Shown: positions 25,142 through 34,272, numbered from the stretch's first letter. The stretch is DNA of 64,000 nt from Ruminiclostridium papyrosolvens C7 (GCF_000421965.1 NZ_ATAY01000063.1:264068-328067), one strand, 5' to 3'. Program-made: numbers and translations. Notes: generated from the sequence alone by a model not told the origin.

Positions 25142-27427
25142 TTAATCATTTTTATCAAAAACGAAATATATAGTATTTATATATAATTTTCCGCATAATA
25201 CTTTTTGAGAATCCAAATACAAATGTATACTTTTTAATTCATGTGCTTTTAAGTCTACTTGAATTGGAAAACGTAGTAGATTCCATCCTTCATGTAATCG
25301 GTGTGCTCTAAGAATAGTCTCTCTTTTCTCTGAGGTTTCAACTGTAACTTTCATCATCCCATAACTTGAGAGTCTGAATACACCCTTTTCTATCCAAACA
25401 TCTATTCCAAGTATTTTGTTTTGTATCTCTATTTCTCTATCTAATTTAAAATCACAGATTAAATTCTCGCCGGATAAATCTGTTACGTCTATTCCAAGCC
25501 CCATCGAAGAATCAAAATCCCAAGCCTTAATACTGTTATTAATATTTAAATTTTCTAAATTACATTGTGTGTCCCAAAGCGTTTGTTTTGGTATGGTTAT
25601 TTCAAATTTTTTATCTTGTTTATAATATTTAAGTTGATTGCTTTTCCAAAGTGCATATATTACAGTACTTGGAGACACAAGATTAATGCACCTTTCAGGT
25701 TTTGTACATACAATGGCATATTCTGGACATTCACAATCATCCGGAGGTATAATTCCTATATTAATATTACTTAGGGGACGATGGTCGTTACCTATTCTCG
25801 GTTTTTCTTTACCATATATTGTAATACTTGGTATATTAAATGCTGCAGCAATGTGTCCTCCGGCACTGTCGACCCCAATAAAAAAATCACAATTCTTTAT
25901 GGCAGAAATAAATTCTAAAATACTTAAGTTTTCTCCAACATTAAATACCCGATCATGTTCAATAGCCCGAAAATCCAAATTAACTAATTGAATGTCTGGT
26001 ATAACCGATATTAAACCATCAATTAATTCCCGGATACGATCATTGCTCCAGCTTTTTGATTCCATCGATGCATTAAATTGCAGTCCTATCGTCATCTTTG
26101 TACGATCTATTCCAGCTAATTTTAACAAGCTGCATATATGCTCATCAATTTTCTCACTGGTTGTAATACATTGGCTGGTATATTCGTCTACACCGGCTAT
26201 CCGTGCATAAACATCAATAAAATTTAATTTTTCATTATTAAAATAAGCCGTAGTATCCCATGTTAATGATATTGCCTGATCAAACCTTCTGGTCATTAAC
26301 AAATCTGATATCAGGTTTGTTATAATGTATGGAAACCCAGGCGGGTCCGGGCGCATTGAGCAAATGAACATTTCATCTATGTTAGGATTTTGCCTATAAA
26401 TAATGTTAGCTTTAACATTAATAATTAATGTAATATTGTATTCCGGATATTTCTTTTTTATCCCCGGTAGCAGGCTGGTAAGCCGAACAGCATCACCGAT
26501 TCCCGGCATATCAATTAGTACAGCCAATCTTTTTTCACGATGCATATCTGCATTCTTCTTTATTTTGATAAAACTGACATGTTGGAAAATAAAATAAGTT
26601 GTACAATTTTCATCTGTTCCGATAGCTCTTATAAAAAAGCTATATTCTGCAAGTTTAGCTTTTATAAATAAAAGCCATGCAGCTTGCTCCAAGTTTCGCT
26701 CTTCCTGTTTTCGCTTCTTATTGAGAGTGTTTTCTGAAGTTAAGTATAGAGAATGTCCCTTCCACGATATAATCGTTTTTGTTTCAGACAACTCCTTACA
26801 TAATTGTTTTTCAATCTCTGCCGGAATGTTATCAATGACTACAATGTCATAGTAGCCTTCCTTCTGTTTCTCAAAATACTCCCATGGGATACACGATTTA
26901 TCCTGTGAATCCTCTTTTGTTATATTAACATTCTGCTGTATTATATAGTCATATTTATAGGTATCCCACCAACGCTTTAAAATCTTCTGATTGTATCTTT
27001 CCTTTGCGGATGGCCTAATAATAGACATTACAGGCCATTCAGAGTTATTTATCTTTACAAACCCTTCTTCTCGAATAAAGGTATGTAATTCTGTCAGAGA
27101 TTTTAGTTTATAATTTACTGGAATTTTGCTTAATAGCCACTTTTTATTAATTATGACAGGTAACCATGCCTGTGCATCAACTACAACCCGAGTGCCATCT
27201 TCTAAGCCTGATACATAGCTTTGGAGCCATTCATCGGCATCATCCCTCAATGTCAAAAAGTTATCCAATAATAAAATCCAGTCTGCTGGAATTCCTTGAA
27301 CAAAATCATAAAATGTAATGTTGTCCTGATGAATATCAAACAAATACTCTGTTTTATCAGCTATCTCTCTTTGTTCCGGTACAGCCTGTTTGTATAGTCC
27401 AATTAATTTTATTTCCGTTTTTAACAT
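25142..27427 (-). CDS. Large GT9 (heptosyltransferase-like) glycosyltransferase with added N- and C-terminal domains
   Basis: This 761-residue protein is about twice the usual GT9 size. The GT9 core runs from about 300 (RLAVLIDMPGIGDAVRLT) to about 620, with GVDSAGGHIAAAFNIPSIT as the nucleotide-sugar motif. Residues 1-290 resemble a worn methyltransferase fold (DNFLTLRDDADEWLQ, then EGFVKI), which I infer only from pattern. The last 130 residues are a beta-sandwich resembling a carbohydrate-binding module (WDFDSSMGLGIDV, WIEKGVFRLSSYG, SIHLYLDSQ). It is followed by the exporter ATPase gene and lies 14 bp after a second GT9 gene. The sugar donor is unknown. Confidence 0.72.
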   Translation of the reverse strand: MLKTEIKLIGLYKQAVPEQREIADKTEYLFDIHQDNITFYDFVQGIPADWILLLDNFLTLRDDADEWLQSYVSGLEDGTRVVVDAQAWLPVIINKKWLLSKIPVNYKLKSLTELHTFIREEGFVKINNSEWPVMSIIRPSAKERYNQKILKRWWDTYKYDYIIQQNVNITKEDSQDKSCIPWEYFEKQKEGYYDIVVIDNIPAEIEKQLCKELSETKTIISWKGHSLYLTSENTLNKKRKQEERNLEQAAWLLFIKAKLAEYSFFIRAIGTDENCTTYFIFQHVSFIKIKKNADMHREKRLAVLIDMPGIGDAVRLTSLLPGIKKKYPEYNITLIINVKANIIYRQNPNIDEMFICSMRPDPPGFPYIITNLISDLLMTRRFDQAISLTWDTTAYFNNEKLNFIDVYARIAGVDEYTSQCITTSEKIDEHICSLLKLAGIDRTKMTIGLQFNASMESKSWSNDRIRELIDGLISVIPDIQLVNLDFRAIEHDRVFNVGENLSILEFISAIKNCDFFIGVDSAGGHIAAAFNIPSITIYGKEKPRIGNDHRPLSNINIGIIPPDDCECPEYAIVCTKPERCINLVSPSTVIYALWKSNQLKYYKQDKKFEITIPKQTLWDTQCNLENLNINNSIKAWDFDSSMGLGIDVTDLSGENLICDFKLDREIEIQNKILGIDVWIEKGVFRLSSYGMMKVTVETSEKRETILRAHRLHEGWNLLRFPIQVDLKAHELKSIHLYLDSQKVLCGKLYINTIYFVFDKND

Positions 27428-27441
27428 ATACCCTACCCAGC

Positions 27442-28581
27442 TTACTTATGTATTTTTTCTTTATATAACAGCAATTCTTCAACGATTTCATCCAAGTGTA
27501 CCCGGGTATTACATAGTACTTTCTGATTGCATGTTTTTTGCCAGCACGGAGCACATTCCACATCAGCTTTAAATTTTTTGCCTCCAAAGAATAATTGTAC
27601 CTCTTGCTCACATGAAGGCCCAAACCAAGCTACACACGGTTTTCCTAATGCTATGCCCATATGCAATCCCAATGAACATCCGCTGAAAACTATGTCACAC
27701 ATACTTGTATATGCTATTCCATAGGATAAGTCTTTTGTATTTGTTAAATTGATTACATTTTTATCAATGGAAGAAAGATATTGATTTATTTCTTCTTCTT
27801 CCTTGCCTCCCAATAATAAAACCTGACAATCTTTTTCTTTCTCTAACAGACTTTTAATAATTTTTTCATTTGCATCCCTTGGTAATTTACGAAGAGGCAT
27901 TAAGTCAGAACATCCGGTGTTAATACCAATAAGATACGCATCTTCACGTATTCCTTTTTCCTTGAAAGTGCTTTCCTTTATGTTCTCATGCTTATTGGTT
28001 ACTGTAATGGTATAGGGTTCATTCTGATACGCCAATCCCAAGCTTTCAACCATGATTTGTGCCATAGACTTTGTATTTGTTTTAAATCTGAGCTTGTCAT
28101 CAATCCCTAATTTATATAAATACTCAAATTCTTCATTGAAATAATTGATATTCCCGTAACTGTCCAAGCCAAATCCATACTTTTTATCAGCATTAATTAT
28201 ATTTGCCAGTGCAGATACATGACGTGTTCTGTCTAGATTTACAACGATATCAAATTTTAACTGTGATAAAATCAAAACAGTTTCCGGATTCCAAAAAATC
28301 AATTCATCTATGTATTGGTTGTTTTCCAATATAGGCCCTGCAGCTTTTGAGGTTAAAAACGTTATTTTACTGTTTTTGAATTCTCGCTTCAGCGGCTGTA
28401 ACACTGAGGATGCCATCAAAACTGCCCCTAAGCCAAGCAAGCTGATAACTAAAATACGTTTTTCAATAAGCTGTGGGGTATTGCAATCCTCACAGACCTT
28501 GTAAGGAGAACAAGGCTTATATCCGTTAAATTTGATACAACGCTGATATAATTCCGTCGTTTCATTTAAATTCTCAATCAT
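27442..28581 (-). CDS. GT9-family glycosyltransferase (heptosyltransferase-like)
   Basis: The protein has 379 residues and a GT-B fold. A short Cys-rich leader (CEDCNTP near 31-37) precedes the first Rossmann domain, which starts at ILVISLLGLGAVLMASSVL near 44. The C-terminal domain has GINTGCSDLMPLRKLP, the DIVFSGCSLGLHMGIALGKP motif near 305 and a terminal ECAPCW...C segment typical of GT9 proteins. GT9 enzymes move ADP-heptose or related sugars. Such sugars are unusual here; GDP-mannose is the only sugar nucleotide whose synthesis is visible nearby. The ATG overlaps the stop of the preceding radical SAM gene by four bases. Confidence 0.82.
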   Translation of the reverse strand: MIENLNETTELYQRCIKFNGYKPCSPYKVCEDCNTPQLIEKRILVISLLGLGAVLMASSVLQPLKREFKNSKITFLTSKAAGPILENNQYIDELIFWNPETVLILSQLKFDIVVNLDRTRHVSALANIINADKKYGFGLDSYGNINYFNEEFEYLYKLGIDDKLRFKTNTKSMAQIMVESLGLAYQNEPYTITVTNKHENIKESTFKEKGIREDAYLIGINTGCSDLMPLRKLPRDANEKIIKSLLEKEKDCQVLLLGGKEEEEINQYLSSIDKNVINLTNTKDLSYGIAYTSMCDIVFSGCSLGLHMGIALGKPCVAWFGPSCEQEVQLFFGGKKFKADVECAPCWQKTCNQKVLCNTRVHLDEIVEELLLYKEKIHK

Positions 28582-29672
28582 ACCAGCTTCCTCCCATGTA
28601 ATTCAAGATAGTCCGCTTTAACTTTTTCTAAAAATTCCAACATTTCAGGTTTGCCATAGAACGGAATCGTTTTTATATCTGATTTTGAAAGTACACCTTC
28701 AAAATAAAGATTGAGCACTTCAGAACGTATGTAGCAATGGTCACATGAACCTAACTTAGGCTTACTAGCCAGCAACATGCGGTACACGGGAGCAGTTTGG
28801 AAATTATCAATTACAGCTTCACTGTCACGAAACAGATTTCCAAGCTCAACAGTCCACCAATATGGGCATGGGGTAAATTTACCATCATCGAAAAATTGGA
28901 ATGTATGATATGGAATCATACAAATTCTTTGTCTTCTCTTGTTTTGGAGAAACAATTTTAATCCCTCCCAGTACTGTACTGGTGGGATAATACTTTCATA
29001 ATTATGGTAATTATCTATAATTTTATCGATTTCACTTATCTGTTCTTCCTTTGGAAAGTACTTCTCAACCTCATCACCCCGGACCGGGAACGGAAAAACC
29101 TTTAAGGGATAACCCTCGTATTGCTTCAAGTAATCTAAAAAGTTGCTTAAGTGGGCAATACTACGATCTGTAACAACACAATTGATTTCCAACGGAATTC
29201 CGCTTTTTAATACTTTATCAATATTTTTCAGGAGTCTATCATGCATATTCCTGTTCTTATTACGATAAAAATTTCCCTCGAAATCACTGCTGTCAAAGGA
29301 AATCTGTAGATAGAAGTTGGGAATTGCTTTTAGTCTTGAAATAGATTCATCATTTAATAAAATACCATTAGTCATTAACTGAACATTAATAAATTGTGAT
29401 GAGCGTTCTTCCAATAAAGAAATAATATTCTTTACCAGCAGAATTTCTCCCCCACTGATTTTAAGTGCTCCTATATCAAGCTTCTGCTGAAGAGTATCTA
29501 TGATATAATTCAAACGTTGGTACAAGTTAGTGCCTTTTTCATACTTATATTCATTTCTTAAACATGCTTGACCCGGATCATAATTGTCGTAATTTGTTAG
29601 ACAATACTCACAGGAAGCATTACATAGATTTTTTGCAATTACCATATCACATAATAATAATTTCTTTTTCAT
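28578..29672 (-). CDS. Radical SAM protein, SPASM-like
   Basis: The protein has 364 residues. The radical SAM cluster lies close to the N-terminus: C17-x3-C21-x2-C24 (CNASCEYC). ALKISGGEILLV near 69-80 is the SAM-binding GGE motif. The C-terminal third holds further cysteines (RICMIPYHTFQF, FTPCPYWW, GSCDHCYIR) that can ligate auxiliary Fe-S clusters as in SPASM or twitch domains. Family members oxidise peptides or dehydrogenate sugars such as BtrN. No peptide substrate is encoded nearby, so a sugar or small-molecule substrate is more likely. It overlaps the GT9 gene by four bases. Confidence 0.83.
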   Translation of the reverse strand: MKKKLLLCDMVIAKNLCNASCEYCLTNYDNYDPGQACLRNEYKYEKGTNLYQRLNYIIDTLQQKLDIGALKISGGEILLVKNIISLLEERSSQFINVQLMTNGILLNDESISRLKAIPNFYLQISFDSSDFEGNFYRNKNRNMHDRLLKNIDKVLKSGIPLEINCVVTDRSIAHLSNFLDYLKQYEGYPLKVFPFPVRGDEVEKYFPKEEQISEIDKIIDNYHNYESIIPPVQYWEGLKLFLQNKRRQRICMIPYHTFQFFDDGKFTPCPYWWTVELGNLFRDSEAVIDNFQTAPVYRMLLASKPKLGSCDHCYIRSEVLNLYFEGVLSKSDIKTIPFYGKPEMLEFLEKVKADYLELHGRKLV

Positions 29673-29680
29673 AGTACTCC

Positions 29681-30478
29681 TTAGCTACTCGCACTGCTGT
29701 AATTTTTAACTGCCAGCCGCCAACCTATTATACCGATAGCTGAAACTATTATTGTCACTAACAGGTCATAAAGTATAAATGTAACATTTAGTCTGCCCAT
29801 TAATATTCTACTTGGGAAATTAACAATTACTATCATTGGAATTAAAAACATCAGGACATGACGAATAATACCGCTGAATATTACATCAGGCTTTTCAGCA
29901 AATTTGATACCTTGGTAAAATAAATTATTAAGCATATTTGTTTTAATAACTTTAAATGAAATCAACTGAACCAAAAGCTGAATCATAGTGAAAATAATAA
30001 CACCATTAATAGCTAAAACAATATATATAAGTACGGTTCCAATATTTACACTACTCTTATTTGCAACAACACCCATTATGGTTAAAATAATTCCTAAAAA
30101 AACATTTATAATTGAAGCAAAATTCATGTTACGGAAAATAACAAAAAACAGTGAATCCACAGGCTTAACCAAAATGAGATCCAAAGAACCGTTACCCACA
30201 TATTCAGAGATACGTTCAACATTTAAAGCAGTACTAAAATCCCACAATCCGTGAACTGCATGATATGTACCTAAGAAAATAAGGATTTCATTAAAGGTCC
30301 ATCCTCCTATATTATTAGTCCATTGATATATAACACCAAACAGTGCTAAATTTGCAACCAGATAAAAAATATATCCGATAACTACTACAATAAAATTGAC
30401 CCGATATTGTAGTTCTCGACTCAACGAATAACTAAAAAATGCAAAATATAATTTTATGTACTTAATTAAGCTTTTCAT
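29681..30478 (-). CDS. ABC-2 family permease subunit 1
   Basis: This integral membrane protein of 265 residues has about six hydrophobic segments (for example FIVVVIGYIFYLVANLALFG and TVLIYIVLAINGVIIFTMI). It belongs to the ABC-2 exporter family of the DUF990 type. The start at 30478 has GGAGG seven bases upstream and lies two bases after the stop of the sister permease; the longer frame to 30523 overlaps that gene. With the next gene it forms a heterodimeric channel energised by the ATPase at 24163. Confidence 0.82.
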   Translation of the reverse strand: MKSLIKYIKLYFAFFSYSLSRELQYRVNFIVVVIGYIFYLVANLALFGVIYQWTNNIGGWTFNEILIFLGTYHAVHGLWDFSTALNVERISEYVGNGSLDLILVKPVDSLFFVIFRNMNFASIINVFLGIILTIMGVVANKSSVNIGTVLIYIVLAINGVIIFTMIQLLVQLISFKVIKTNMLNNLFYQGIKFAEKPDVIFSGIIRHVLMFLIPMIVIVNFPSRILMGRLNVTFILYDLLVTIIVSAIGIIGWRLAVKNYSSASS

Positions 30479-30480
30479 TA

Positions 30481-31293
30481 TCAACCTCCGGTTGCAGAAA
30501 ATTCTTTTACACCCTTGTGCCAAACAAATTTACACAATACCAAACATATTAAAAGCCAGATGGTTTCGACTGTAAGTCCTTTTGCTATTGCAGCGTTATC
30601 CATATTACCCGCAAGTAATTGTGTGGGGAAATAAACCATATAATAAAATGGAGTATATGACAATAATGTATGAATCCAAGCAGGTAAAATATTTAGCGGA
30701 AATGCAGATCCATTTAATATGGAATATATAAAGGGTATAAAATGAAAAATTGATGCAAATTCAGTAAACCAAAAGGACAACATTGCAATAGTTGTTTGAA
30801 TAAAATAAAAAATAATTAATGCTAAAATCAGAGAAAAAACAAAATACAATATATTCTGTGAAAATTCAGGTAACTGTATAAAATTCCGAAAGAATAATGC
30901 CATTGGAATAAGATTTATTATAATGCAAATAATAACCACTAGCTTTTTGGAAAACACATATACAAGTTTGAAAAAAATAAAATCTACAGGTTGAACTAAA
31001 TAACGCTGCAAAAATCCATCTCTGATGTCAGATATTACAGTCCATTCAATTCCCTCAGTTTTCACTAATTCATTTACAATCATTGCTATAATGTAATACG
31101 TAATCATTGCACTTAGTGAATAACCTACAATGGTAGTACTTCCTGAATTTTTATAAACTACGCTCCAAAGTAAAATTTGGATGCCTAATGGAAAGTACCA
31201 TAATAAAATTTGGGTAAAAAAGTTAAAACGATATTCTGTAGCATCAGATAACCCCATTTTTAATATGGCACTATATTTTTTAATAAAATCCAT
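30481..31293 (-). CDS. ABC-2 family permease subunit 2
   Basis: This integral membrane protein has 270 residues and about six membrane segments. It is related to the downstream permease, with a similar opening (ATEYRFNFFTQILLWYFPLG here, QYRVNFIVVVIGYIF there). The segment DIRDGFLQRYLVQPVDFIFF matches the cytoplasmic coupling region GNGSLDLILVKPVDSLFF of the sister subunit. It precedes that gene by two bases, so the two are made together. The pair plus ATPase resembles DUF990-type drug or glycan exporters. Confidence 0.82.
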   Translation of the reverse strand: MDFIKKYSAILKMGLSDATEYRFNFFTQILLWYFPLGIQILLWSVVYKNSGSTTIVGYSLSAMITYYIIAMIVNELVKTEGIEWTVISDIRDGFLQRYLVQPVDFIFFKLVYVFSKKLVVIICIIINLIPMALFFRNFIQLPEFSQNILYFVFSLILALIIFYFIQTTIAMLSFWFTEFASIFHFIPFIYSILNGSAFPLNILPAWIHTLLSYTPFYYMVYFPTQLLAGNMDNAAIAKGLTVETIWLLICLVLCKFVWHKGVKEFSATGG

Positions 31294-31343
31294 TTTCTGC
31301 TCCTAATAAAATAATACTATTCGTCCTGTTTTTCTACCTAAAA

Positions 31344-31607
31344 TCAACCTACTTCGCTCAATTTCTTTTCAACATACTCTGCCAAATTTCTGGTGGTTCG
31401 TATAAGCTCTGTGTTTAGGTCATCATCATCAACCTGAATATTAAACAGTTCTTCGATTTTTACAAGGATACTGATGGCATCAATTGAATTAATTCCAATG
31501 CTCTGAACAATATCCACATCATCGCGAAGCATCTCATCACTAATATCACGATTTACAGTCTCCTTTATAGCTTTGTTTATTGTTTCATAAATTTGAGATA
31601 TATCCAT
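31344..31607 (-). CDS. Stand-alone acyl carrier protein
   Basis: The protein has 87 residues from the ATG at 31607, the start of the conserved four-helix domain; the in-frame extension to 31685 has no homologous look. The 4'-phosphopantetheine site is Ser41 in GINSIDAISI, an NSI variant of the usual DSL. The following LVKIEELFNIQV segment is helix II of carrier proteins. It probably carries the acyl group activated by the ANL ligase at the operon end. Carrier, ligase, radical SAM enzymes and an acyltransferase-like papain fold together recall butirosin side-chain chemistry. No phosphopantetheinyl transferase gene is visible in the window. Confidence 0.85.
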   Translation of the reverse strand: MDISQIYETINKAIKETVNRDISDEMLRDDVDIVQSIGINSIDAISILVKIEELFNIQVDDDDLNTELIRTTRNLAEYVEKKLSEVG

Positions 31608-31709
31608 ATGTATACTCTTTCCTTTCTTAGATTTAGAATATATATTAATAGAGTTCTCTATTAAATACTTAATTTGATAATACATGTAGCTAAATGTTAC
31701 TTAAAATTG

Positions 31710-32432
31710 TTATAAAAACTTTTCAATCAGCGTGCAGAAGATTTCACAATTACACACATAATAGGCCTCTGTCCAAAGAATCTGCCTAAGTCCGATTTGT
31801 TCAGCACGGTATTTATTTAAATTCTTAATTACGTTTTCAAGGTGCTCAGGGTTTTGGCTAACGTAATTTTTAAGAATCTCTATTTTTTGTTCAAATGATT
31901 TAGTAATATTGATAGAATAATTAATATAAACCGGAAAATTCACTTCATAACATGCTATGTATTGAGTACTAATGGCTGTATTAGTTAAAATAGCTTTTAA
32001 AGAATGTGCCAGAAAGATACTCGTTGCCCGATGGTCATTATGCATATCAATAAACCAAGGTGTAAAAATAATATCCGGGTTATATTTTTCAATTAATTCA
32101 CAAAGTTTGTTTACGCAATCATTTTCAAATGAAGAAAGCATAGAATCCTCGAAGCAAAAAAATTCCTGAATTATATTGTCAAACGAGTTCCAAGCATTTA
32201 GGGCTTCTATTTTACGTTTTTTCTCCTTATCCATAGTGAGATATATAATTACAACCTGACATTGCTTTTTTAAATATTCAAGTATTGTTCCTCCGCAACC
32301 CAATACCTCATCATCACAGTGGGGAGATAATACGAGGATGCGTTTTGCAGGAATAACCCTTCCAAATAACATACTGTTAAAAGAATTATTTTTTATTATT
32401 TCTAAAATGCCTTGATTTTGATTTCTTGTCAT
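31710..32432 (-). CDS. PIG-L family (LmbE-like) zinc deacetylase
   Basis: This 240-residue metal-dependent hydrolase removes acetyl from N-acetylglucosamine-type units in its family, as in MshB, BtrD and GPI synthesis. The zinc site is the motif PHCDDE (residues 37-42: His38, Asp41) completed by the histidines of DMHNDHRATS near 130. The fold starts RILVLSPHCDDEVLGCGG. Its position between a glycosyltransferase and an acyl carrier suggests that an N-acetyl sugar is attached and deacetylated to expose an amine, as in aminoglycoside pathways. That order is inferred. Confidence 0.88.
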   Translation of the reverse strand: MTRNQNQGILEIIKNNSFNSMLFGRVIPAKRILVLSPHCDDEVLGCGGTILEYLKKQCQVVIIYLTMDKEKKRKIEALNAWNSFDNIIQEFFCFEDSMLSSFENDCVNKLCELIEKYNPDIIFTPWFIDMHNDHRATSIFLAHSLKAILTNTAISTQYIACYEVNFPVYINYSINITKSFEQKIEILKNYVSQNPEHLENVIKNLNKYRAEQIGLRQILWTEAYYVCNCEIFCTLIEKFL

Positions 32433-32471
32433 ATCCCTTTACTCCATAAATAAGCCGGAAGAATTTATTTA

Positions 32472-33404
32472 TTAACTTTTCTCTGTTAAATAATCACAAA
32501 ACTTATGAACATCTTTTATCTCATTAAGTAATAGCCTTGGTAGCGATTTAATGATAGGGTCCTGATGTTTCTGATAAAAGAGGTCGTATGCTATCAATAA
32601 AGCTTCTTTATAATTCTGTCTTAAATGAGTTATATGATAGTTTGAAGCTTTATCTAAGTATAAAATTTTAACTCCCTTTTTTTGAAGTCTGTATCCCATT
32701 TCTACATCTTCGCATCCCCACAGTCTGCCAAAGGATTCATCGAAACCGCCAACACTTTCAAAAACTTCCTTTTTCCCTGAAAGATTAGCACCTGTACACC
32801 CTATAAAGTCTAGCTTATGCAGGTTTTCATGTTGTATTGCTCTTGTTAATATAGTAAAAATATATTTTTCAAATGAGGATGTCCGTTTCTGTTTATCAAT
32901 TTTTTCGAGTGTTCTGATATCTTCTGGGGAAATCAAGTAATTTGTTAATCCGGAAGTATCAGTATTAAGTGTTAAATTATCTGATTTTAAAATAGTTCCC
33001 AAAGACGGATCACTAAAAAATTTCAAGTACGGCAGTTCATATATTTTTCCATGACCTATAGAATTATTAAACTGCTGATGTAATTCATAATGGCCACTGA
33101 TAAAAGCATTTGACAAAATAACATCATCATCAAAGAAAACCACAATAGACGCATCTGCTGCATTCAAACCAGTATTTCTTGCATGTGAGCGTCCGGAATT
33201 ATTTTGATATATATAGTTTATATTCAATTTAGTAATATAATCATTTACGACATTTGATGTATCATCCGTTGAACCGTCATCAACAATAATTACTTTAAAT
33301 TGTTCTGTAGGCATTATTTGATTACATAACGATTCAAGTACCAGCCTTAATCGTGTAGATTTATTATATGTAGGAATAATTAAATCTATTAAATATTTTC
33401 CCAT
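32472..33404 (-). CDS. GT2-family glycosyltransferase
   Basis: This 310-residue GT-A glycosyltransferase opens with LIDLIIPTYNKSTRL, then VDDGSTDDT near 41 and the metal-binding VVFFDDDV near 87. The acceptor-side motif FGRLWGCEDVEMGYRL is near 225-240, as in N-acetylgalactosaminyltransferase-like GT2 enzymes. No membrane segment is seen. It is the first structural gene after loaP, 93 bp downstream, and has only a poor ribosome site, so it may depend on its position in the transcript. It may add the hexosamine later deacetylated by the PIG-L enzyme. Confidence 0.85.
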   Translation of the reverse strand: MGKYLIDLIIPTYNKSTRLRLVLESLCNQIMPTEQFKVIIVDDGSTDDTSNVVNDYITKLNINYIYQNNSGRSHARNTGLNAADASIVVFFDDDVILSNAFISGHYELHQQFNNSIGHGKIYELPYLKFFSDPSLGTILKSDNLTLNTDTSGLTNYLISPEDIRTLEKIDKQKRTSSFEKYIFTILTRAIQHENLHKLDFIGCTGANLSGKKEVFESVGGFDESFGRLWGCEDVEMGYRLQKKGVKILYLDKASNYHITHLRQNYKEALLIAYDLFYQKHQDPIIKSLPRLLLNEIKDVHKFCDYLTEKS

Positions 33405-33497
33405 TTTATATAAAAACTGTAAAAGTTGATTTAGTAATCATCCAGAAATTAGAAAACATGTTGATGTGTTATTTTATTTATGTATCCTTAAAAAAAT

Positions 33498-34061
33498 TTA
33501 TGATATTTTCTCAATAATATCCAGTGACACACTAACCAGCCTTATCTCTCCCATAAAATTTAATTCAATCGTTGCTAAGCGTTTATGCCTGTTTACTTTT
33601 TTAATAATGCATTCTTTTCCTTTGAGAGGCCCTTCTTCTATATAAATTTTACTACCTTCTTTAATAGCAATTGATGACTCAATACAATGTTTGTCATCAC
33701 ATAAGCTAAGTAATAACTGTTTTTCATTTTCCCTCAAGGCGATTTCAGTATCCGAGTATCTTAAAAGGTGGTTTATATTATCTATAAAAGAAATAATTTC
33801 GCTTATTTCTTTTATAAATTCAGATTGTGACAATTCGGACTCAATGAAGATATATCCCGGAAATAACGGTTTTACTTCATATTTTATAACGCCCTGTTTC
33901 TTAAATACAGTTTTTAAGAGGGGTATAAATGGAATAAACAAATCATTATCCAGTACTTTATTTAATAGTTTTTTAACTTTTTCCTCCATACCTGTCCGGA
34001 TAGATAACACATACCAGTACAATAATTTCACGTCCTCATAATTTAACTTTGCTGTTTGCAC
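33498..34061 (-). CDS. loaP: LoaP-type NusG paralogue, operon-specific antiterminator
   Basis: The protein has 187 residues. The NGN domain (15-105) begins LYWYVLSIRTGMEEKV and contains LFPGYIFIE. A KOW domain lies at about 133-175 (EGSKIYIEEGPLKGKECIIKKVNRH). LoaP proteins bind RNA polymerase and an RNA element near the operon start and let transcription read through terminators in long antibiotic operons of Firmicutes. Here the gene is first in a minus-strand operon of nearly 28 kb with no other clear promoter, exactly the expected place. It starts with GTG behind a weak AAAGGG site. General NusG would be encoded with ribosomal genes, not here. Confidence 0.88.
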   Translation of the reverse strand: MQTAKLNYEDVKLLYWYVLSIRTGMEEKVKKLLNKVLDNDLFIPFIPLLKTVFKKQGVIKYEVKPLFPGYIFIESELSQSEFIKEISEIISFIDNINHLLRYSDTEIALRENEKQLLLSLCDDKHCIESSIAIKEGSKIYIEEGPLKGKECIIKKVNRHKRLATIELNFMGEIRLVSVSLDIIEKIS

Positions 34062-34082
34062 AGCTTCGCCCTTTCACTTATT

Positions 34083-34151
34083 AAAAAATAAGCTACGCTA
34101 ATTGTAAATATGTTCCTTATCATTAGCTAACGTGACCCACCATCGATTAGC
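34083..34151 (-). promoter_or_regulatory. Leader of the loaP operon with mutually complementary segments
   Basis: Three segments of the 5' leader share the GCTAAT/ATTAGC core on the minus strand: 34151-34144, 34132-34122 and 34102-34092. The middle one can pair with either the first or the third. The third is followed eight bases later by six T (34088-34083). This allows two alternative structures, one terminator-like. The pairings are short (5-6 bp), so this is a suggestion only. Confidence 0.35.
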
Positions 34152-34173
34152 AATGTTACTAAGTATTTCCTCA

Positions 34174-34203
34174 ATTATACCCCAGTCATTACATTTAAGT
34201 CAA
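34174..34203 (-). promoter_or_regulatory. Promoter of the loaP biosynthetic operon
   Basis: On the minus strand a -35 TTGACT (34203-34198) and a perfect -10 TATAAT (34179-34174) are separated by 18 bp. Transcription would begin near 34166, giving a leader of about 105 bases before the loaP GTG. Confidence 0.72.
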
Positions 34204-34272
34204 TATTTTACATATATATGACAACATAGAATTCATATTTTCAACCACAATTTGTCAGTATATTACACCTTT

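Noticed and set aside
28578..29672. RiPP maturase of the sactipeptide type
   Set aside because: SPASM-like cysteines are present, but there is no precursor peptide and no RRE-like domain at the N-terminus, so a small-molecule substrate is more likely.
6423..34061. Closthioamide-type or other NRPS/PKS cluster
   Set aside because: No condensation, ketosynthase or large modular protein is present; the only carrier protein stands alone and the gene set does not match closthioamide.
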